The translations under genes were made by a program, and so were the position numbers. From NCBI RefSeq assembly GCF_036013955.1, contig NZ_CP107903.1:558001-622000 (forward strand): a stretch of 64,000 nucleotides of DNA, read 5' to 3'. The notes under the pieces are model-generated. The model was not told where the DNA came from. It was given only the letters and a program-made list of their open reading frames with translations, and did not search any database. The DNA comes from Streptomyces sp. NBC_00459. GTDB lineage: Bacteria; Actinomycetota; Actinomycetes; Streptomycetales; Streptomycetaceae. How positions within the stretch are numbered: position 1 is the stretch's first letter; each line of letters opens with the position of its first letter. Below, piece by piece: positions 34,544-42,801 of this stretch.

Positions 34544-35063
34544 TCTCGGGGTAGTCGGACTGCTCGTCGTCCAGCAGCCACTGGAGCTGCATCCCGTCGA
34601 GCATCGCGACCAGGGCACTCGCCGCGGCGCGCGGGGTGAGGCCGCTGGGCAGGCGGTCGCCGTAGATCTCGGTGAGTTGGGCGACGGTGTTGTCCTGGAT
34701 CGAGCGGTAGTGGTCGTGGAAGAACGCTTGGGAGGGGTCGTCGCCGATGATCCCCTCCGCCACCAGCACGCTGTGGATCTGGACGAGCCCGGCGTTCTGG
34801 TGGTCGTACGCGACGACCCCGGCGACCAGACTCGGCAGGTCCTTGTACGCATGGCCCGCCAGGTGTTCACGGGCGAGGTCCTCCCGGCGCTGGAGGAGCG
34901 CGTGCAACAGGCGCTTCTTGCTGGGGAAGTAGTGCAGGACGCCCTGCCGGGTCAGTCCCGCCCGCTCGGCGACCGCGTCCATCGAGGCCCGCTTGAAGCC
35001 GCGCTCGGCGAACACTTCCAGGGCGGCACCCAGGATTTCCTCACGCCGGGCCGTCGTCTCCAC
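34497..35063 (-). CDS. TetR/AcrR family transcriptional regulator
   Basis: A 188-residue regulator. The N-terminal HTH (residues 5-52) reads EEILGAALEVFAERGFKRASMDAVAERAGLTRQGVLHYF in pieces typical of TetR, followed by PSKKRLLHALLQRRE and an all-helical ligand domain with a C-terminal helix MRDVMTLLIG. Start GTG 35063. It is transcribed alone leftward, convergent with the hydrolase-like gene. An inverted repeat at 35084-35099 just upstream may be its own operator. That repeat differs from the island palindrome, so this regulator may control a different set of genes. Confidence 0.93.
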   Translation of the reverse strand: METTARREEILGAALEVFAERGFKRASMDAVAERAGLTRQGVLHYFPSKKRLLHALLQRREDLAREHLAGHAYKDLPSLVAGVVAYDHQNAGLVQIHSVLVAEGIIGDDPSQAFFHDHYRSIQDNTVAQLTEIYGDRLPSGLTPRAAASALVAMLDGMQLQWLLDDEQSDYPEIMRDVMTLLIGSTPE

Positions 35064-35083
35064 GCGTCACCTTCTCCGCCGCC

Positions 35084-35099
35084 GGCACACCGATGTGCC
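35084..35099. promoter_or_regulatory. Inverted repeat GGCACA-CCGA-TGTGCC upstream of tetR
   Basis: A perfect 6-4-6 inverted repeat 21 bp upstream of the GTG start of the TetR gene at 34497-35063. Position and size fit an autoregulatory operator. It has no similarity to the GAGAAT-N3-ATTCTC palindromes. Confidence 0.5.
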
Positions 35100-35173
35100 A
35101 GTACGGTCACCACACCACACAAGTGCCTTCTGCGGCCACTGCCGGACGCCGTCATTTCCGGCAGCTCACGCAC

Positions 35174-35214
35174 GACACGCCAACACCCGCCGGACAGACG
35201 GGCGTTGGCGTGTC
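35174..35214 (-). terminator. Terminator hairpin of the P450-ferredoxin operon
   Basis: Two 16-base arms (35174-35189 and 35199-35214) pair at 15 of 16 positions around a 9-base loop. The arms contain GACACGCCAAC and its complement. It lies 32 bp past the stop of the DUF1330 gene in the leftward direction, so it most likely ends transcription of genes 37068-35246. Confidence 0.75.
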
Positions 35215-35245
35215 CTGAAGGCTCGGCCGCGGTGACGGACCGGTG

Positions 35246-35557
35246 TCAGCCGTTCCCGGCGGGCGGTTCGAAACCGGCGACGATCACCATGTTGGTCTCG
35301 GCTGCCGCGTGCCGCAAAGGCTTGGCCTGCTCGTACTCGGCGGACTCGTACCAGGCGCGGGCCCCCTCCACCGACTCGAACTCGAGGACGACGGTCCGGT
35401 CGCCGTGCCACTCGCCTTCCAGTTGCTGCGGCCCGTCGTCGACGGCCAGGATCTTCGCGCCGCTCGCGGCCAGGGTCGCCCCGGCGGCGCGGGCGTAGGC
35501 CTCCAGGCCCACCGGGTCCTTGATGGCCTCGGTGACGATGACGTATCCCTTGGGCAT
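35246..35557 (-). CDS. DUF1330 family protein
   Basis: A 103-residue dimeric alpha/beta-barrel protein of the DUF1330 family: KGYVIVTEAIKDPVGLEAYARAA, GAKILAVDDGP, LEGEWHGDRTVVLEFES and ARAWYESAEYEQAKPLR are the family landmarks. Its biochemical role is not established; relatives occur beside oxygenases and degradation genes. ATG 35557. It is the last gene of the short operon P450-ferredoxin-DUF1330, followed by a strong terminator hairpin. Confidence 0.9.
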   Translation of the reverse strand: MPKGYVIVTEAIKDPVGLEAYARAAGATLAASGAKILAVDDGPQQLEGEWHGDRTVVLEFESVEGARAWYESAEYEQAKPLRHAAAETNMVIVAGFEPPAGNG

Positions 35558-35593
35558 CCAACCGTCCTCTCGAACTCACTGCGCGAATAGGCC

Positions 35594-35782
35594 CTAGCTC
35601 AGCACGATGGCCCGCTCGGGGCAACTGCCGACGGCGGTGCGCACGGCGTTCTCGTGCTCGGCGGGAATCTCGGGCACCAGCACCTCGGCGTACCCGTCGT
35701 CGGTGAGGTCGAAGACCTCGGGGCACAGGGTCCAGCACACGCCGTGCCCCCGGCAGCGGTCCTCGTCCACGGCGGCCTTCAT
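35594..35782 (-). CDS. Small [3Fe-4S]/[4Fe-4S] ferredoxin
   Basis: A 62-residue ferredoxin with Cys10-x-x-His13-x-x-Cys16-x3-Cys20-Pro and a distal Cys54-Pro. The CxxHxxC...CP pattern, with His at the variable position, is that of actinobacterial ferredoxins that carry a [3Fe-4S] cluster and donate electrons to P450s. The ATG overlaps the P450 stop by 4 bp, so it is the dedicated partner of the enzyme at 35779-37068. The reductase is not adjacent. Confidence 0.93.
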   Translation of the reverse strand: MKAAVDEDRCRGHGVCWTLCPEVFDLTDDGYAEVLVPEIPAEHENAVRTAVGSCPERAIVLS

Positions 35783-37068
35783 CGGGCGCTCTGTTCTGCG
35801 GACGTGAACTCCAGGCCGAGGTGGGTGAGCCCGCGCAGGATGTAGGTCGGCAGGTACCGGTATCGGCGGGCACCGGCGGGGCCGTGCGCCGCCTCGGAGA
35901 TCCTGATGTCGGTCGTACGGTCGAGGATGCGCTCGATGGCCACGCGGCCCTCGGCCCGGGCGAGGGGCGCGCCGGGGCAGGTGTGGACGCCGCGGCCGAA
36001 CGCCAGGTGATGGCGGGCGTTGGCCCGTGTGGCGTCGAAGGTCTGCGGGTCCTCGAAGTGGCGCGGGTCGCGGTTGGCGGCGCCGTTCAGGACCATGAGC
36101 GTGGTGCCGGCCGGAATGTCGACCCCGCCCACCGTGGCCGGTACGCGGGAGAGCCGGAAGTCGCCCTTGATGGGGCTCTCCATCCGGAGCACCTCTTCGA
36201 CGAAGTTCGGGATGCGGTCGCGCTCGGCCCGCAACAGCGCCTGGATCTCGGGCTGTTCGGCGATGATCTGGAGCGCGTTGCCCAGCAGCCGGACGGTGGT
36301 CTCCTGGCCGGCCGCGAAGAGGTTGGTGGCGACTCGGGCGACATCGGCGACGTCGGGGGTCGACCCGTCGGGGAAGGTGGCGATGGCGAGGCCGGTGATC
36401 ACGTCGTCGCGGGGTTCACGGCGGCGGTCCTCGACATAGGCCGCGAACCGTTCGTACAGGTACTCCAGCGGCGTGTGGGCCATCTCGCCCTGGGTGCTGC
36501 CGACTCCCGCGTCGGAATGCGGCCGGTTCTGGAGCTTCTCCGCGAACTCGTCCCGGTCGGCCTCGGGTATGCCTAGCAGGTCGGTGATGACCCGCAGGGT
36601 GAAGGGGCCGGCGAAGCCACCGATGAAGTCGCCCTCACCGGAGGCCAGATACTCGTCCAGCTGGGCGTCGGCGAGATGCCACATGGACGCCTCGTTCTCC
36701 TTGAGGCGCCTCGGCGTGATGAGCCGCATCAGCAGCCCGCGATGGGCGGTGTGCAGGGGCGGGTCGAACGTCGGCAGCTGGTCGCTCATGGGGAGCTCGT
36801 CCCGGTGGCGCTCGATCAGCTCGCTGACGTCGTCGCCCTCCAGCGGGACCGGGAACCCCGGGAAGGGCCCGGTCACCGACACGCACGAGGAGAACGTCTC
36901 GGCGTCGCTGAAGACCTGCACGGCCTCGTCGTAGCCCGTCACCATCATCACGTCGTGATGGTTCTCGCGCTGCACGGGGCACTGGCCACGCAGGGCCTCG
37001 AAGTACGGATACGGGTCCGCGACGGCCCCCTCGTCCCGGAAGAAGTCGATCGCCTCGAAGTCGTTCAC
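35779..37068 (-). CDS. Cytochrome P450
   Basis: A 429-residue bacterial class I P450. Landmarks are FAAGQETTVRL in the I helix (oxygen activation), EEVLRMESP with ExxR, and FGRGVHTCPGAP with the heme thiolate Cys364. A hydroxylation of a hydrophobic pathway compound is likely. The open frame runs up to 37113, but GTG 37068 has AAGGGAG upstream and yields the typical short N-terminus NDFEAIDFFRDEGAVADPYPYF; GTG 37092 and TTG 37113 are alternatives. It is followed by its ferredoxin gene with a 4-bp overlap. Confidence 0.93.
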   Translation of the reverse strand: MNDFEAIDFFRDEGAVADPYPYFEALRGQCPVQRENHHDVMMVTGYDEAVQVFSDAETFSSCVSVTGPFPGFPVPLEGDDVSELIERHRDELPMSDQLPTFDPPLHTAHRGLLMRLITPRRLKENEASMWHLADAQLDEYLASGEGDFIGGFAGPFTLRVITDLLGIPEADRDEFAEKLQNRPHSDAGVGSTQGEMAHTPLEYLYERFAAYVEDRRREPRDDVITGLAIATFPDGSTPDVADVARVATNLFAAGQETTVRLLGNALQIIAEQPEIQALLRAERDRIPNFVEEVLRMESPIKGDFRLSRVPATVGGVDIPAGTTLMVLNGAANRDPRHFEDPQTFDATRANARHHLAFGRGVHTCPGAPLARAEGRVAIERILDRTTDIRISEAAHGPAGARRYRYLPTYILRGLTHLGLEFTSAEQSAR

Positions 37069-37127
37069 GGCCTGTACCGCTCCCTTCGTCACCCTGACGA
37101 CAGACGATAGCAATGCTCGCGAATAAT

Positions 37128-37142
37128 GAGAAGCACATTTCC
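37128..37142. promoter_or_regulatory. Weak operator-like site upstream of P450 gene
   Basis: GAGAAG-CAC-ATTTCC matches the island palindrome at 9 of 12 core positions, 60 bp upstream of the preferred P450 start. It may be a low-affinity site or chance. The 85-bp spacer otherwise holds the presumed leftward promoter of the P450 operon. Confidence 0.25.
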
Positions 37143-37153
37143 GCTCAGGAGAA

Positions 37154-38008
37154 CTATCCTGTCGACCGCCTCCCGGAGATCAGTGGCCGTTCGATCCGCG
37201 CCATGGCCGTGAGGGCGTCGTCGGCCGTCCGCATCACGGTCGCGCCCGCCGTGGTGCCGGCCCCTTCGGCGAGGTCCGCCAGCAGCCGGGCGTCCTTGCG
37301 CAGCAGCGGACCGCCATGCGTGGCGATCCGGTCGAGGGTGCCACCGGCCTCGGCGACCCGGTCGAGCGCGAAACTCGCCCCGCTGCCGTGTGCGAGGACG
37401 TCGGCGAGGCCGGCGGGATCCACGTCGAGGGTTCGCCCGAGGGCGAGTACGTCCGCGGAGGCCGCGAGATTCGCCGTGAACAGGGCGTTGTTCAGCAGCT
37501 TGGCGACCTGCCCCGAGCCCAGCGGACCCATATGGACGACCGGATCGCCGTACGTCTCGAACACCCGTCGGCAGAACGCCACGGTCCCGGACTCGCCACC
37601 GACCATCACCAGCAGCCGCCCCTCGGCCGCCGCAGCGCCACCTCCACTGACCGGCGCGTCGACCAGGGCGACCCCGCGCAACCCGGCCCGGTCGGCGAGC
37701 CGACGGCAGGTGTCGGGGTGGACGGTGCTGTGCACGGCGATCACCCCGCCGCGCCGAAGCCCGGCGAGCACACCATCGTCGCCGGCGATGACCTCCTCGA
37801 TGTCCGCGTCGTCACCGACACAGACACACACGAGGTCACTTGCGGCGGCCAACTCGGCTGCGGATACGGCACGTTGAGCAGGCGTACCGGCGAACGGGGT
37901 CAGCGAGGCGGGTCTTCTCGCCCACAGCGTCGTCGTGAAACCCGCGTCGACGATGCGCCGTGCCATGGGCCCGCCCTGATTTCCGAGCCCGATGAACCCC
38001 ACACGCAT
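37154..38008 (-). CDS. 3-Hydroxyisobutyrate dehydrogenase-like NAD(P)-dependent oxidoreductase
   Basis: A 284-residue beta-hydroxyacid dehydrogenase. It has the NAD(P) motif VGFIGLGNQGGPMARRI, the substrate-binding block VDAPVSGGGAAAAEGRLLVMVGG and the catalytic Lys in GSGQVAKLLNNALF. An Arg after the second strand (ARRP) suggests NADP preference. Family members oxidise 3-hydroxyisobutyrate, tartronate semialdehyde or related acids. The ATG at 38008 overlaps the DoxX stop (TGATG). It is the last gene of the long operon L and may work with the aldehyde dehydrogenase of the same operon on a small branched hydroxy acid. Confidence 0.92.
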   Translation of the reverse strand: MRVGFIGLGNQGGPMARRIVDAGFTTTLWARRPASLTPFAGTPAQRAVSAAELAAASDLVCVCVGDDADIEEVIAGDDGVLAGLRRGGVIAVHSTVHPDTCRRLADRAGLRGVALVDAPVSGGGAAAAEGRLLVMVGGESGTVAFCRRVFETYGDPVVHMGPLGSGQVAKLLNNALFTANLAASADVLALGRTLDVDPAGLADVLAHGSGASFALDRVAEAGGTLDRIATHGGPLLRKDARLLADLAEGAGTTAGATVMRTADDALTAMARIERPLISGRRSTG

Positions 38009-38565
38009 CAGCCGGTCTCCTGCCCGGTCACTCCGGTGACGGCCGGATCCTCCGCCTTTACGGCCCGTTCGGGACGCTCGGGCCGCCAGAACGTCGCCAG
38101 CAGCCCCGCCGTCGCCACCACGGCGACCCCGAGCGCGATGGCGCCCCCGGCCCAGCCGGTGACCTCGATGTCGGCAGCGTGGTCCACGGAGACCTTGCCG
38201 GGACCCAGTACCCCGAGCGCCAGGGAGATCGCGGCCAGCATCAGGACGTACTCGTAGCCGTCCTTGAACACGAAGAACCCGTTGGGCCGGTGGGCGAGGA
38301 GCCCCGCGACCAGCATCACCGAGACCACCGCCGCGCAGGCCAGCGGGGTGAACAGGCCGAGGACCAGGAGCGCTCCCGCGCCGACCTCGGTGACCACGCT
38401 CATCCACGCCTGCAGCGTCCCGTGCCGCAGCCCGAGCCCGCCGAACCAGCGGGCCGTGCCCTCGATCTTTCCGCCGCCCCGCCAGTGGTTGAGCCCGTGC
38501 GCGATCATGATGACGCCCAGGACCACTCTCACGACCAGTACCGCGACTGCTTCCGCGTTCGTCAA
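38008..38565 (-). CDS. DoxX family membrane protein
   Basis: A 185-residue integral membrane protein with four hydrophobic helices: VLVVRVVLGVIMIAHGLNHW, SVVTEVGAGALLVLGLFTPL, AAVVSVMLVAGLLA and, near the end, GGAIALGVAVVATAGLLATF. The GLNHWRGGGKIEGTARWF segment is typical of DoxX/quinol-oxidase-like proteins. The role is uncertain; relatives are linked to redox stress and membrane electron transfer. The TTG at 38565 has GGGGAGGG upstream and overlaps the hydrolase stop (TTGA); the frame open to 38640 lies within that gene. Confidence 0.87.
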   Translation of the reverse strand: MTNAEAVAVLVVRVVLGVIMIAHGLNHWRGGGKIEGTARWFGGLGLRHGTLQAWMSVVTEVGAGALLVLGLFTPLACAAVVSVMLVAGLLAHRPNGFFVFKDGYEYVLMLAAISLALGVLGPGKVSVDHAADIEVTGWAGGAIALGVAVVATAGLLATFWRPERPERAVKAEDPAVTGVTGQETG

Positions 38566-39476
38566 CTCGCCCTCCCCTGCTGCCGTTCGGCGACTTCCGC
38601 CGCCGCTGCCGCTTCTGCTTCCTCGCGTGCGAGCACGCACTCCTCAACGAACGAGAGCACCTTGAGGTGATAGGCCAAAGACGTCAACCCAATGCTCAAG
38701 TTGTGTCCGCCGCCCGCCTGTTCGTCGACGGCTACCCGGGGCGACGCGGTGAACAGTGAGGCGATGTCGGCGAGGGCCGACGGTCCGGAGTTCCACACCC
38801 GCTCGTGTTCGCCGAGGGTGTAGTGGACGGGGACGCGGATCAGGGGGGCGAGCTGGGGAAACGTGTCGATCCAGCTCCGGGCCACCACACCCTCGTAGGC
38901 GGGTGAACGCGAGGAGATGCGGGCGCCGCCGACCACGTCGTCGGCGTACAGACGGGACGGCTGCCACAGCAGGTCGCGTACTCCGCTGTTCGGCGGCCGG
39001 TGCCGCCAGTCGCCGAGGATTCCGGCCGCGTCGTCGTGGTGGCGGCGTCCGGTGCCGGCGATCTCCAGGCCGAGCAGGTCCGGTCCGCGCCGCTCGTCGG
39101 CCGCCATGCGGATTCCGAGTTCGCTGCCGATGGAGTGGGCCCACACGAAGACGCCGGCTCCGCGCGGTCGGGCGGCGAGGAGTCGTTCCACGGTCCCGTA
39201 GGCGACATCGACGCGTCGCTCCGGGGACGTGAACTCGTCGGCGTACGGGGCCGAACTGCCGTATCCCGGACGGTCGATGGCGATGACGGTGAAGCCGAGG
39301 GCCTCACCGGTGCGCAACAGGGACAGCCGGGGCCGGTCCGGGTAGTCGAAGTAGCCGGAGAAGGCAGCCCCGCCGTGCAGCGCGAGGACGACGGCGCGCG
39401 GCTGCCGTGCCTCGCGCAGCAGTGCCGATACGGGGATGCCGTCCACGTCGACGACGACGTGTGAGGCAGCGGTCAT
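38562..39476 (-). CDS. Alpha/beta hydrolase
   Basis: A 304-residue alpha/beta hydrolase. VLALHGGAAFSGYFDY gives the oxyanion HGG loop, FVWAHSIGSELGIRMA the nucleophile elbow (AHSIG rather than GxSxG, Ser kept), LGEHERVW the region of the acid, and DEQAGGGHNLSIGL the catalytic His. The fold suggests a thioesterase, esterase or lactonase. It is encoded between the DUF35-thiolase fusion and DoxX, with 4-bp overlaps on both sides. The C-terminus is Ala/Glu-rich. The CoA-thioester context makes a thioesterase or C-C hydrolase plausible. Confidence 0.88.
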   Translation of the reverse strand: MTAASHVVVDVDGIPVSALLREARQPRAVVLALHGGAAFSGYFDYPDRPRLSLLRTGEALGFTVIAIDRPGYGSSAPYADEFTSPERRVDVAYGTVERLLAARPRGAGVFVWAHSIGSELGIRMAADERRGPDLLGLEIAGTGRRHHDDAAGILGDWRHRPPNSGVRDLLWQPSRLYADDVVGGARISSRSPAYEGVVARSWIDTFPQLAPLIRVPVHYTLGEHERVWNSGPSALADIASLFTASPRVAVDEQAGGGHNLSIGLTSLAYHLKVLSFVEECVLAREEAEAAAAAEVAERQQGRAS

Positions 39477-41149
39477 GTGTCGGTCCGGAAGAGGATCGCG
39501 CCGCTGGGGGTGAGTCCTCCGGTGCTGACCACGGCGACCCGGGCGTCCGGCACCTGGCGCGCGTCGGCCTCCCCGCGCAGCTGGGTGATCGCCTCGTGGA
39601 CCAGCCCCAGGCCGTGGGTGCGGCCGTGCGAGAGCTGGCCGCCGTGGGTGTTCAGGGGCAGCAGTCCGTCGCGGGCGATGTTCTTGCCGCCGTCCAGGAA
39701 GTCCTTGGCCTCGCCGATCCCGCAGAAGCCCAACGCCTCTATCCAGGACAGGCAGTTGAAGGTGAAGCCGTCGTAGAGCTGGGCGACGTCGACGTCGGTC
39801 GGCCGCAGCGAGGTACGGGTCCACAGGTGGGCGGACTGGCCGAGCACCTGGGGTTCGTGGGTGAGCGTGCTCTGGTCCCACTCGATGCGTTCGAGGATCT
39901 GGGTGCCGACCGCCTCCACGAGGACGGGCGGTCTGGCCAGGTCGCGGGCCGCGTCGACGGCGGACACGATCACGGCGACCGATCCGTCGCAGGGCACGTC
40001 GCAGTCGTACAGCCCGAAGGGGGTGGTGACCGTTCTGGCCTGGAGGTAGTCGTCCATGGTCAGCGGGTCGCGGTAGATCGCGGTGGGGTTGAGCGCGGCG
40101 TTCGCCCGCTGGTTGAGGGCGATCCAGCCGAGAGTCTCGCGGGTCGTGCCGTAGCGGTGGAAGTGGCGTTGCGCGTTCATGGCGAGGGTGTGCGAGGCGG
40201 AGATCGCGCCGAAGGGCTTCATCCAGCCCGCCGCCGGTGCGCCCGCGCCGGGCGGGGCGATCCGGCCGCGCTTGACCAGTTCCCCGTACGACGACTCCCA
40301 GACCGTACGGAAGCACAGCACATGCCGGGCCAGCCCGCCGGCGACCGCGAGCATCGCCGCGATCAGTGAGCCGCCGGGGCCGAAGGTCTCGCTGCCGCCG
40401 TTGTACCAGGTGGGGCGGACGCCCAACGCGGCCTCCAGCGCCATCACTCCGCCCTCGGCGAAGCCTCCGTACGCCCCGGCGCCCGGGTAGGCCGCCAGTC
40501 CGTCGATGTCGGCGATGGTCAACCCGGCGTCGGCGATGGCGCGTTCGCAGGCCTTCACCGTCAGGGACAGGGGCGGCACGAGAAGGCGGCGCCCGACCTC
40601 CGACGCGCCGACGCCGGTGATCGCGACCTTGTCCTCGAACTTGTCCGGCGTCGCCATCGGGCGTACATGGGACCGGAACCGGGCGGGCTCGATGGCGTCG
40701 GCGGGGAAGGCTGTCGGTGACTCCTGGTCGGCCGCCGGACGGAACAGGGGCAGCCACGCGTCCCCGGCCCGCTCGAAGACGACCTCCATGCGCATGCCCA
40801 ACTCCAGCCGGTCGGGCTCGCATTGGACGATGTTGGTGGTGAGGCGGACCCTGGGATCCTCCTCGATCGCGACCTGGGCCACGACGAACGGCGTCGGCAA
40901 CCCGGGTGCCGGGAAACGGTGGTTGACGGTGAAGCCGATCAGGGTCGCGAAGCCGGAGACGGCCCGCACGCCGGTCTCTTGCCCGTGGCAGTGGCGGCAC
41001 ACCGGCTGCGGCGGATGAATGAGGACCGCGCAGGACCGGCACTCCGTCAGGCGCAGCCGGCCGTCCGCGCCGGAGGTCCAGAAGAAGGCGTTCTCCTCTG
41101 TGATCTCCGGCGCGGCCCGCCCCGGCATGTCGGGGGTCTCGTCGGTCAT
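39473..41149 (-). CDS. DUF35 (OB-fold/zinc ribbon)-thiolase fusion, Ltp2-type aldolase candidate
   Basis: A 558-residue two-domain protein. Residues 20-140 are a DUF35 domain with zinc-ribbon cysteines Cys37, Cys40, Cys51 and Cys54 and an OB-fold (PTPFVVAQVAIEEDPRVRL). Residues 171-558 form a non-decarboxylating thiolase/SCP2-thiolase-like domain (KVAITGVGASEVGRR, NGGSETFGPGGSLIAAMLAV, YDGFTFNCLSWIEALGF, NTHGGQLSHGRTHGLG). It lacks the N-terminal Cys of degradative thiolases, as in lipid-transfer-protein aldolases. In steroid catabolism, Ltp2 and a separate DUF35 partner form a retro-aldolase that removes a side-chain piece as an acyl-CoA; here both are one chain. Genes for P450 and hydrolase flank it. 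Confidence 0.88.
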   Translation of the reverse strand: MTDETPDMPGRAAPEITEENAFFWTSGADGRLRLTECRSCAVLIHPPQPVCRHCHGQETGVRAVSGFATLIGFTVNHRFPAPGLPTPFVVAQVAIEEDPRVRLTTNIVQCEPDRLELGMRMEVVFERAGDAWLPLFRPAADQESPTAFPADAIEPARFRSHVRPMATPDKFEDKVAITGVGASEVGRRLLVPPLSLTVKACERAIADAGLTIADIDGLAAYPGAGAYGGFAEGGVMALEAALGVRPTWYNGGSETFGPGGSLIAAMLAVAGGLARHVLCFRTVWESSYGELVKRGRIAPPGAGAPAAGWMKPFGAISASHTLAMNAQRHFHRYGTTRETLGWIALNQRANAALNPTAIYRDPLTMDDYLQARTVTTPFGLYDCDVPCDGSVAVIVSAVDAARDLARPPVLVEAVGTQILERIEWDQSTLTHEPQVLGQSAHLWTRTSLRPTDVDVAQLYDGFTFNCLSWIEALGFCGIGEAKDFLDGGKNIARDGLLPLNTHGGQLSHGRTHGLGLVHEAITQLRGEADARQVPDARVAVVSTGGLTPSGAILFRTDT

Positions 41150-42510
41150 TCGGCGATCTGCGCCTTCGCCCTGCGAACCGTCACCGGCTCGGCGAGCCGC
41201 TGCTCGTCGCAGACCTGCTGCAGCTTCTCCAGCGTCTCGTCGAGTCCGGCGCCGAGCCGGGGGCCCGGGGTGAAGGTCGCCGGGAGATGGCGCATGCCCT
41301 GGATGATGCCGATGGTCTCGTAGTGCACAGTGCCCTCCGGGTCGCACCGGTAGTCGGGCATACGGTCGAACACCTGGGTGACCATGCGCTTGAAGACCGT
41401 ACGCGCGACGTTGGATCCGATGCAGCGGTGGATGCCGAGGCCGAAGCTGCTGTGCCGGTTGGCCGGGCGTTCCAGATGGATGGTGTCGGGGTCGGGGAAG
41501 ACGGAGGGGTCGCGGTTGGCCATCGCCCAGGACAGCCAGAGCCGTTCTCCCTCCTTGAACCGTGTTCCGGCGATCTCGCAGTCGGCGGAGAACGTGCGTC
41601 CGTCGCCCGGCGCAGGTGCGAAGAACCGCAGGAACTCCTCCGTGGCAGAGTCCAGCAGGGTGTCCCGCTCGCGGCTGAGGCGGTCCCGCTCAGCGGGATT
41701 CTCCCCGAGCCACTCAAGCGCGTGCGCGGTGAGCGCGGTCGTGGTGTCGAAGCCGCCGCCGATCAACAGGGCGAGTACGCCCAGGAGTTCACTGTCCGGC
41801 GGGGTCCTGCCGTTGATGTCCGCGTGGATCAGGGCGTCCACCAGACCGGGCCTGGGGTTGGCGCGGATCTCCGCGATGGTCCTGGCCAGGCCGATGCCCA
41901 TGTTCCGGGCCAGTTCGGCGACCCGCTTCATGTCGGGCGAGTCCGGCGGTGTGTAGACGGAGGCGTGGGCGGGCTCGTTGTAGACGGTCCAGTCCTTGAG
42001 CGGGATACCCATCATCGCCAGGGTGAGGACGGCCGGGACGACGTTGGCCAGGTCGTCTACGAAGTCGATCCGGCCGGACTCGATCTTCTCGTCGATGGCG
42101 GCCCGCACCACCTCGTCGATCACCGGGACCCAGCGGCTGATGGCGGCCGGCGAGAGGTAGGGGTTGAGCGACTGGCGGTAGTGGCGCTGCTCGGGCGGGT
42201 CCATCTCCAGGAACCCGCCCTGAACCTGTCCCCGTTCCTTGGACGGCGGCGGGATGGTGATGCCCTGGTATCCGCGCCGCTCCCCCCTCACGTCGTGGTC
42301 GTTGGAGATGAACTCGGCTGCCCGGGCCAGTTCGAAGACCTCGCGGTTGCCGCTGGCGACCCAGTGGCCGCCGTGCGTCTCGGTCCAGGCGATCGGGCAC
42401 CTGGACTGCAACTCGTGGGTGGTCTCGGTGAACTGGTGCCGGTACTCGGGGGTGTGCCGGTCGAAGTGGACCGTGTGCTTCTTGCGGTCGGCGTCGTCGT
42501 CCGTGGTCAT
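41146..42510 (-). CDS. Cytochrome P450
   Basis: A 454-residue P450. I-helix motif LIGGGFDTTTALTAH (Gly for the usual Ala), ExxR in EEFLRFFAP, and the heme loop FGLGIHRCIGSNVAR with Cys363. The C-terminus extends about 35 residues (LRRTLEKLQQV-like helix, then VTVRRAKAQIAE) beyond most bacterial P450s. The N-terminus YRHQFTETTHELQSRCPIAWTETHGGHWV is typical of terpene and steroid-acting actinobacterial P450s, although the substrate cannot be read from sequence. The stop overlaps the DUF35-thiolase start by 4 bp. The ferredoxin gene lies 17 bp upstream. Confidence 0.93.
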   Translation of the reverse strand: MTTDDDADRKKHTVHFDRHTPEYRHQFTETTHELQSRCPIAWTETHGGHWVASGNREVFELARAAEFISNDHDVRGERRGYQGITIPPPSKERGQVQGGFLEMDPPEQRHYRQSLNPYLSPAAISRWVPVIDEVVRAAIDEKIESGRIDFVDDLANVVPAVLTLAMMGIPLKDWTVYNEPAHASVYTPPDSPDMKRVAELARNMGIGLARTIAEIRANPRPGLVDALIHADINGRTPPDSELLGVLALLIGGGFDTTTALTAHALEWLGENPAERDRLSRERDTLLDSATEEFLRFFAPAPGDGRTFSADCEIAGTRFKEGERLWLSWAMANRDPSVFPDPDTIHLERPANRHSSFGLGIHRCIGSNVARTVFKRMVTQVFDRMPDYRCDPEGTVHYETIGIIQGMRHLPATFTPGPRLGAGLDETLEKLQQVCDEQRLAEPVTVRRAKAQIAE

Positions 42511-42527
42511 CGGTTGTCGTTCTCCCC

Positions 42528-42719
42528 TCAGGAAACGAAGATCGCGCGTTCCGGGCAGGACCTGACCGCCTCGACGACCTGGTCCTGCTGGTCGTCCGGA
42601 ACCTCCTCGTCGGTCACCGACGAGTGACCGTCGATCTCGCTGAGCTCGAACACCTTCGGAGCTCTCATGGCGCAGAGCGTGTGACCCTGACAGCGCTCCG
42701 GGTCGACCCGTACCTTCAC
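42528..42719 (-). CDS. Small [3Fe-4S] ferredoxin
   Basis: A 63-residue ferredoxin with Cys10-x-x-His13-x-x-Cys16 and Cys55-Pro. The fourth position, which is Cys20 in the other ferredoxin of this window, is Ala20 here. Only three cysteines remain, which fits a [3Fe-4S] cluster with the CxxHxxC...CP motif. It probably serves the adjacent P450 at 41146-42510. The GTG start at 42719 gives VKVRVDPERC. The 82-bp gap to the upstream lipoprotein gene could hold a weak internal promoter; nothing clear is seen there. Confidence 0.92.
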   Translation of the reverse strand: MKVRVDPERCQGHTLCAMRAPKVFELSEIDGHSSVTDEEVPDDQQDQVVEAVRSCPERAIFVS

Positions 42720-42801
42720 GACCTGATTCCTTCCTGCCGCAACTTCGGGTTTCCTGCCGTTACTTGGTGCCTGCTACGGCGACCGGGAGCTCTCGGCTCC
42801 G

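Noticed and set aside
34497..35063. This TetR as regulator of the GAGAAT-N3-ATTCTC regulon
   Set aside because: Its own upstream region carries a different inverted repeat and no copy of the palindrome, so it is less likely than the TetR at 58278; it is not excluded.
37128..37142. Full member of the operator family in front of the P450 gene
   Set aside because: It has only 9 of 12 core matches and no symmetric arms; it is kept only as a weak possible site.
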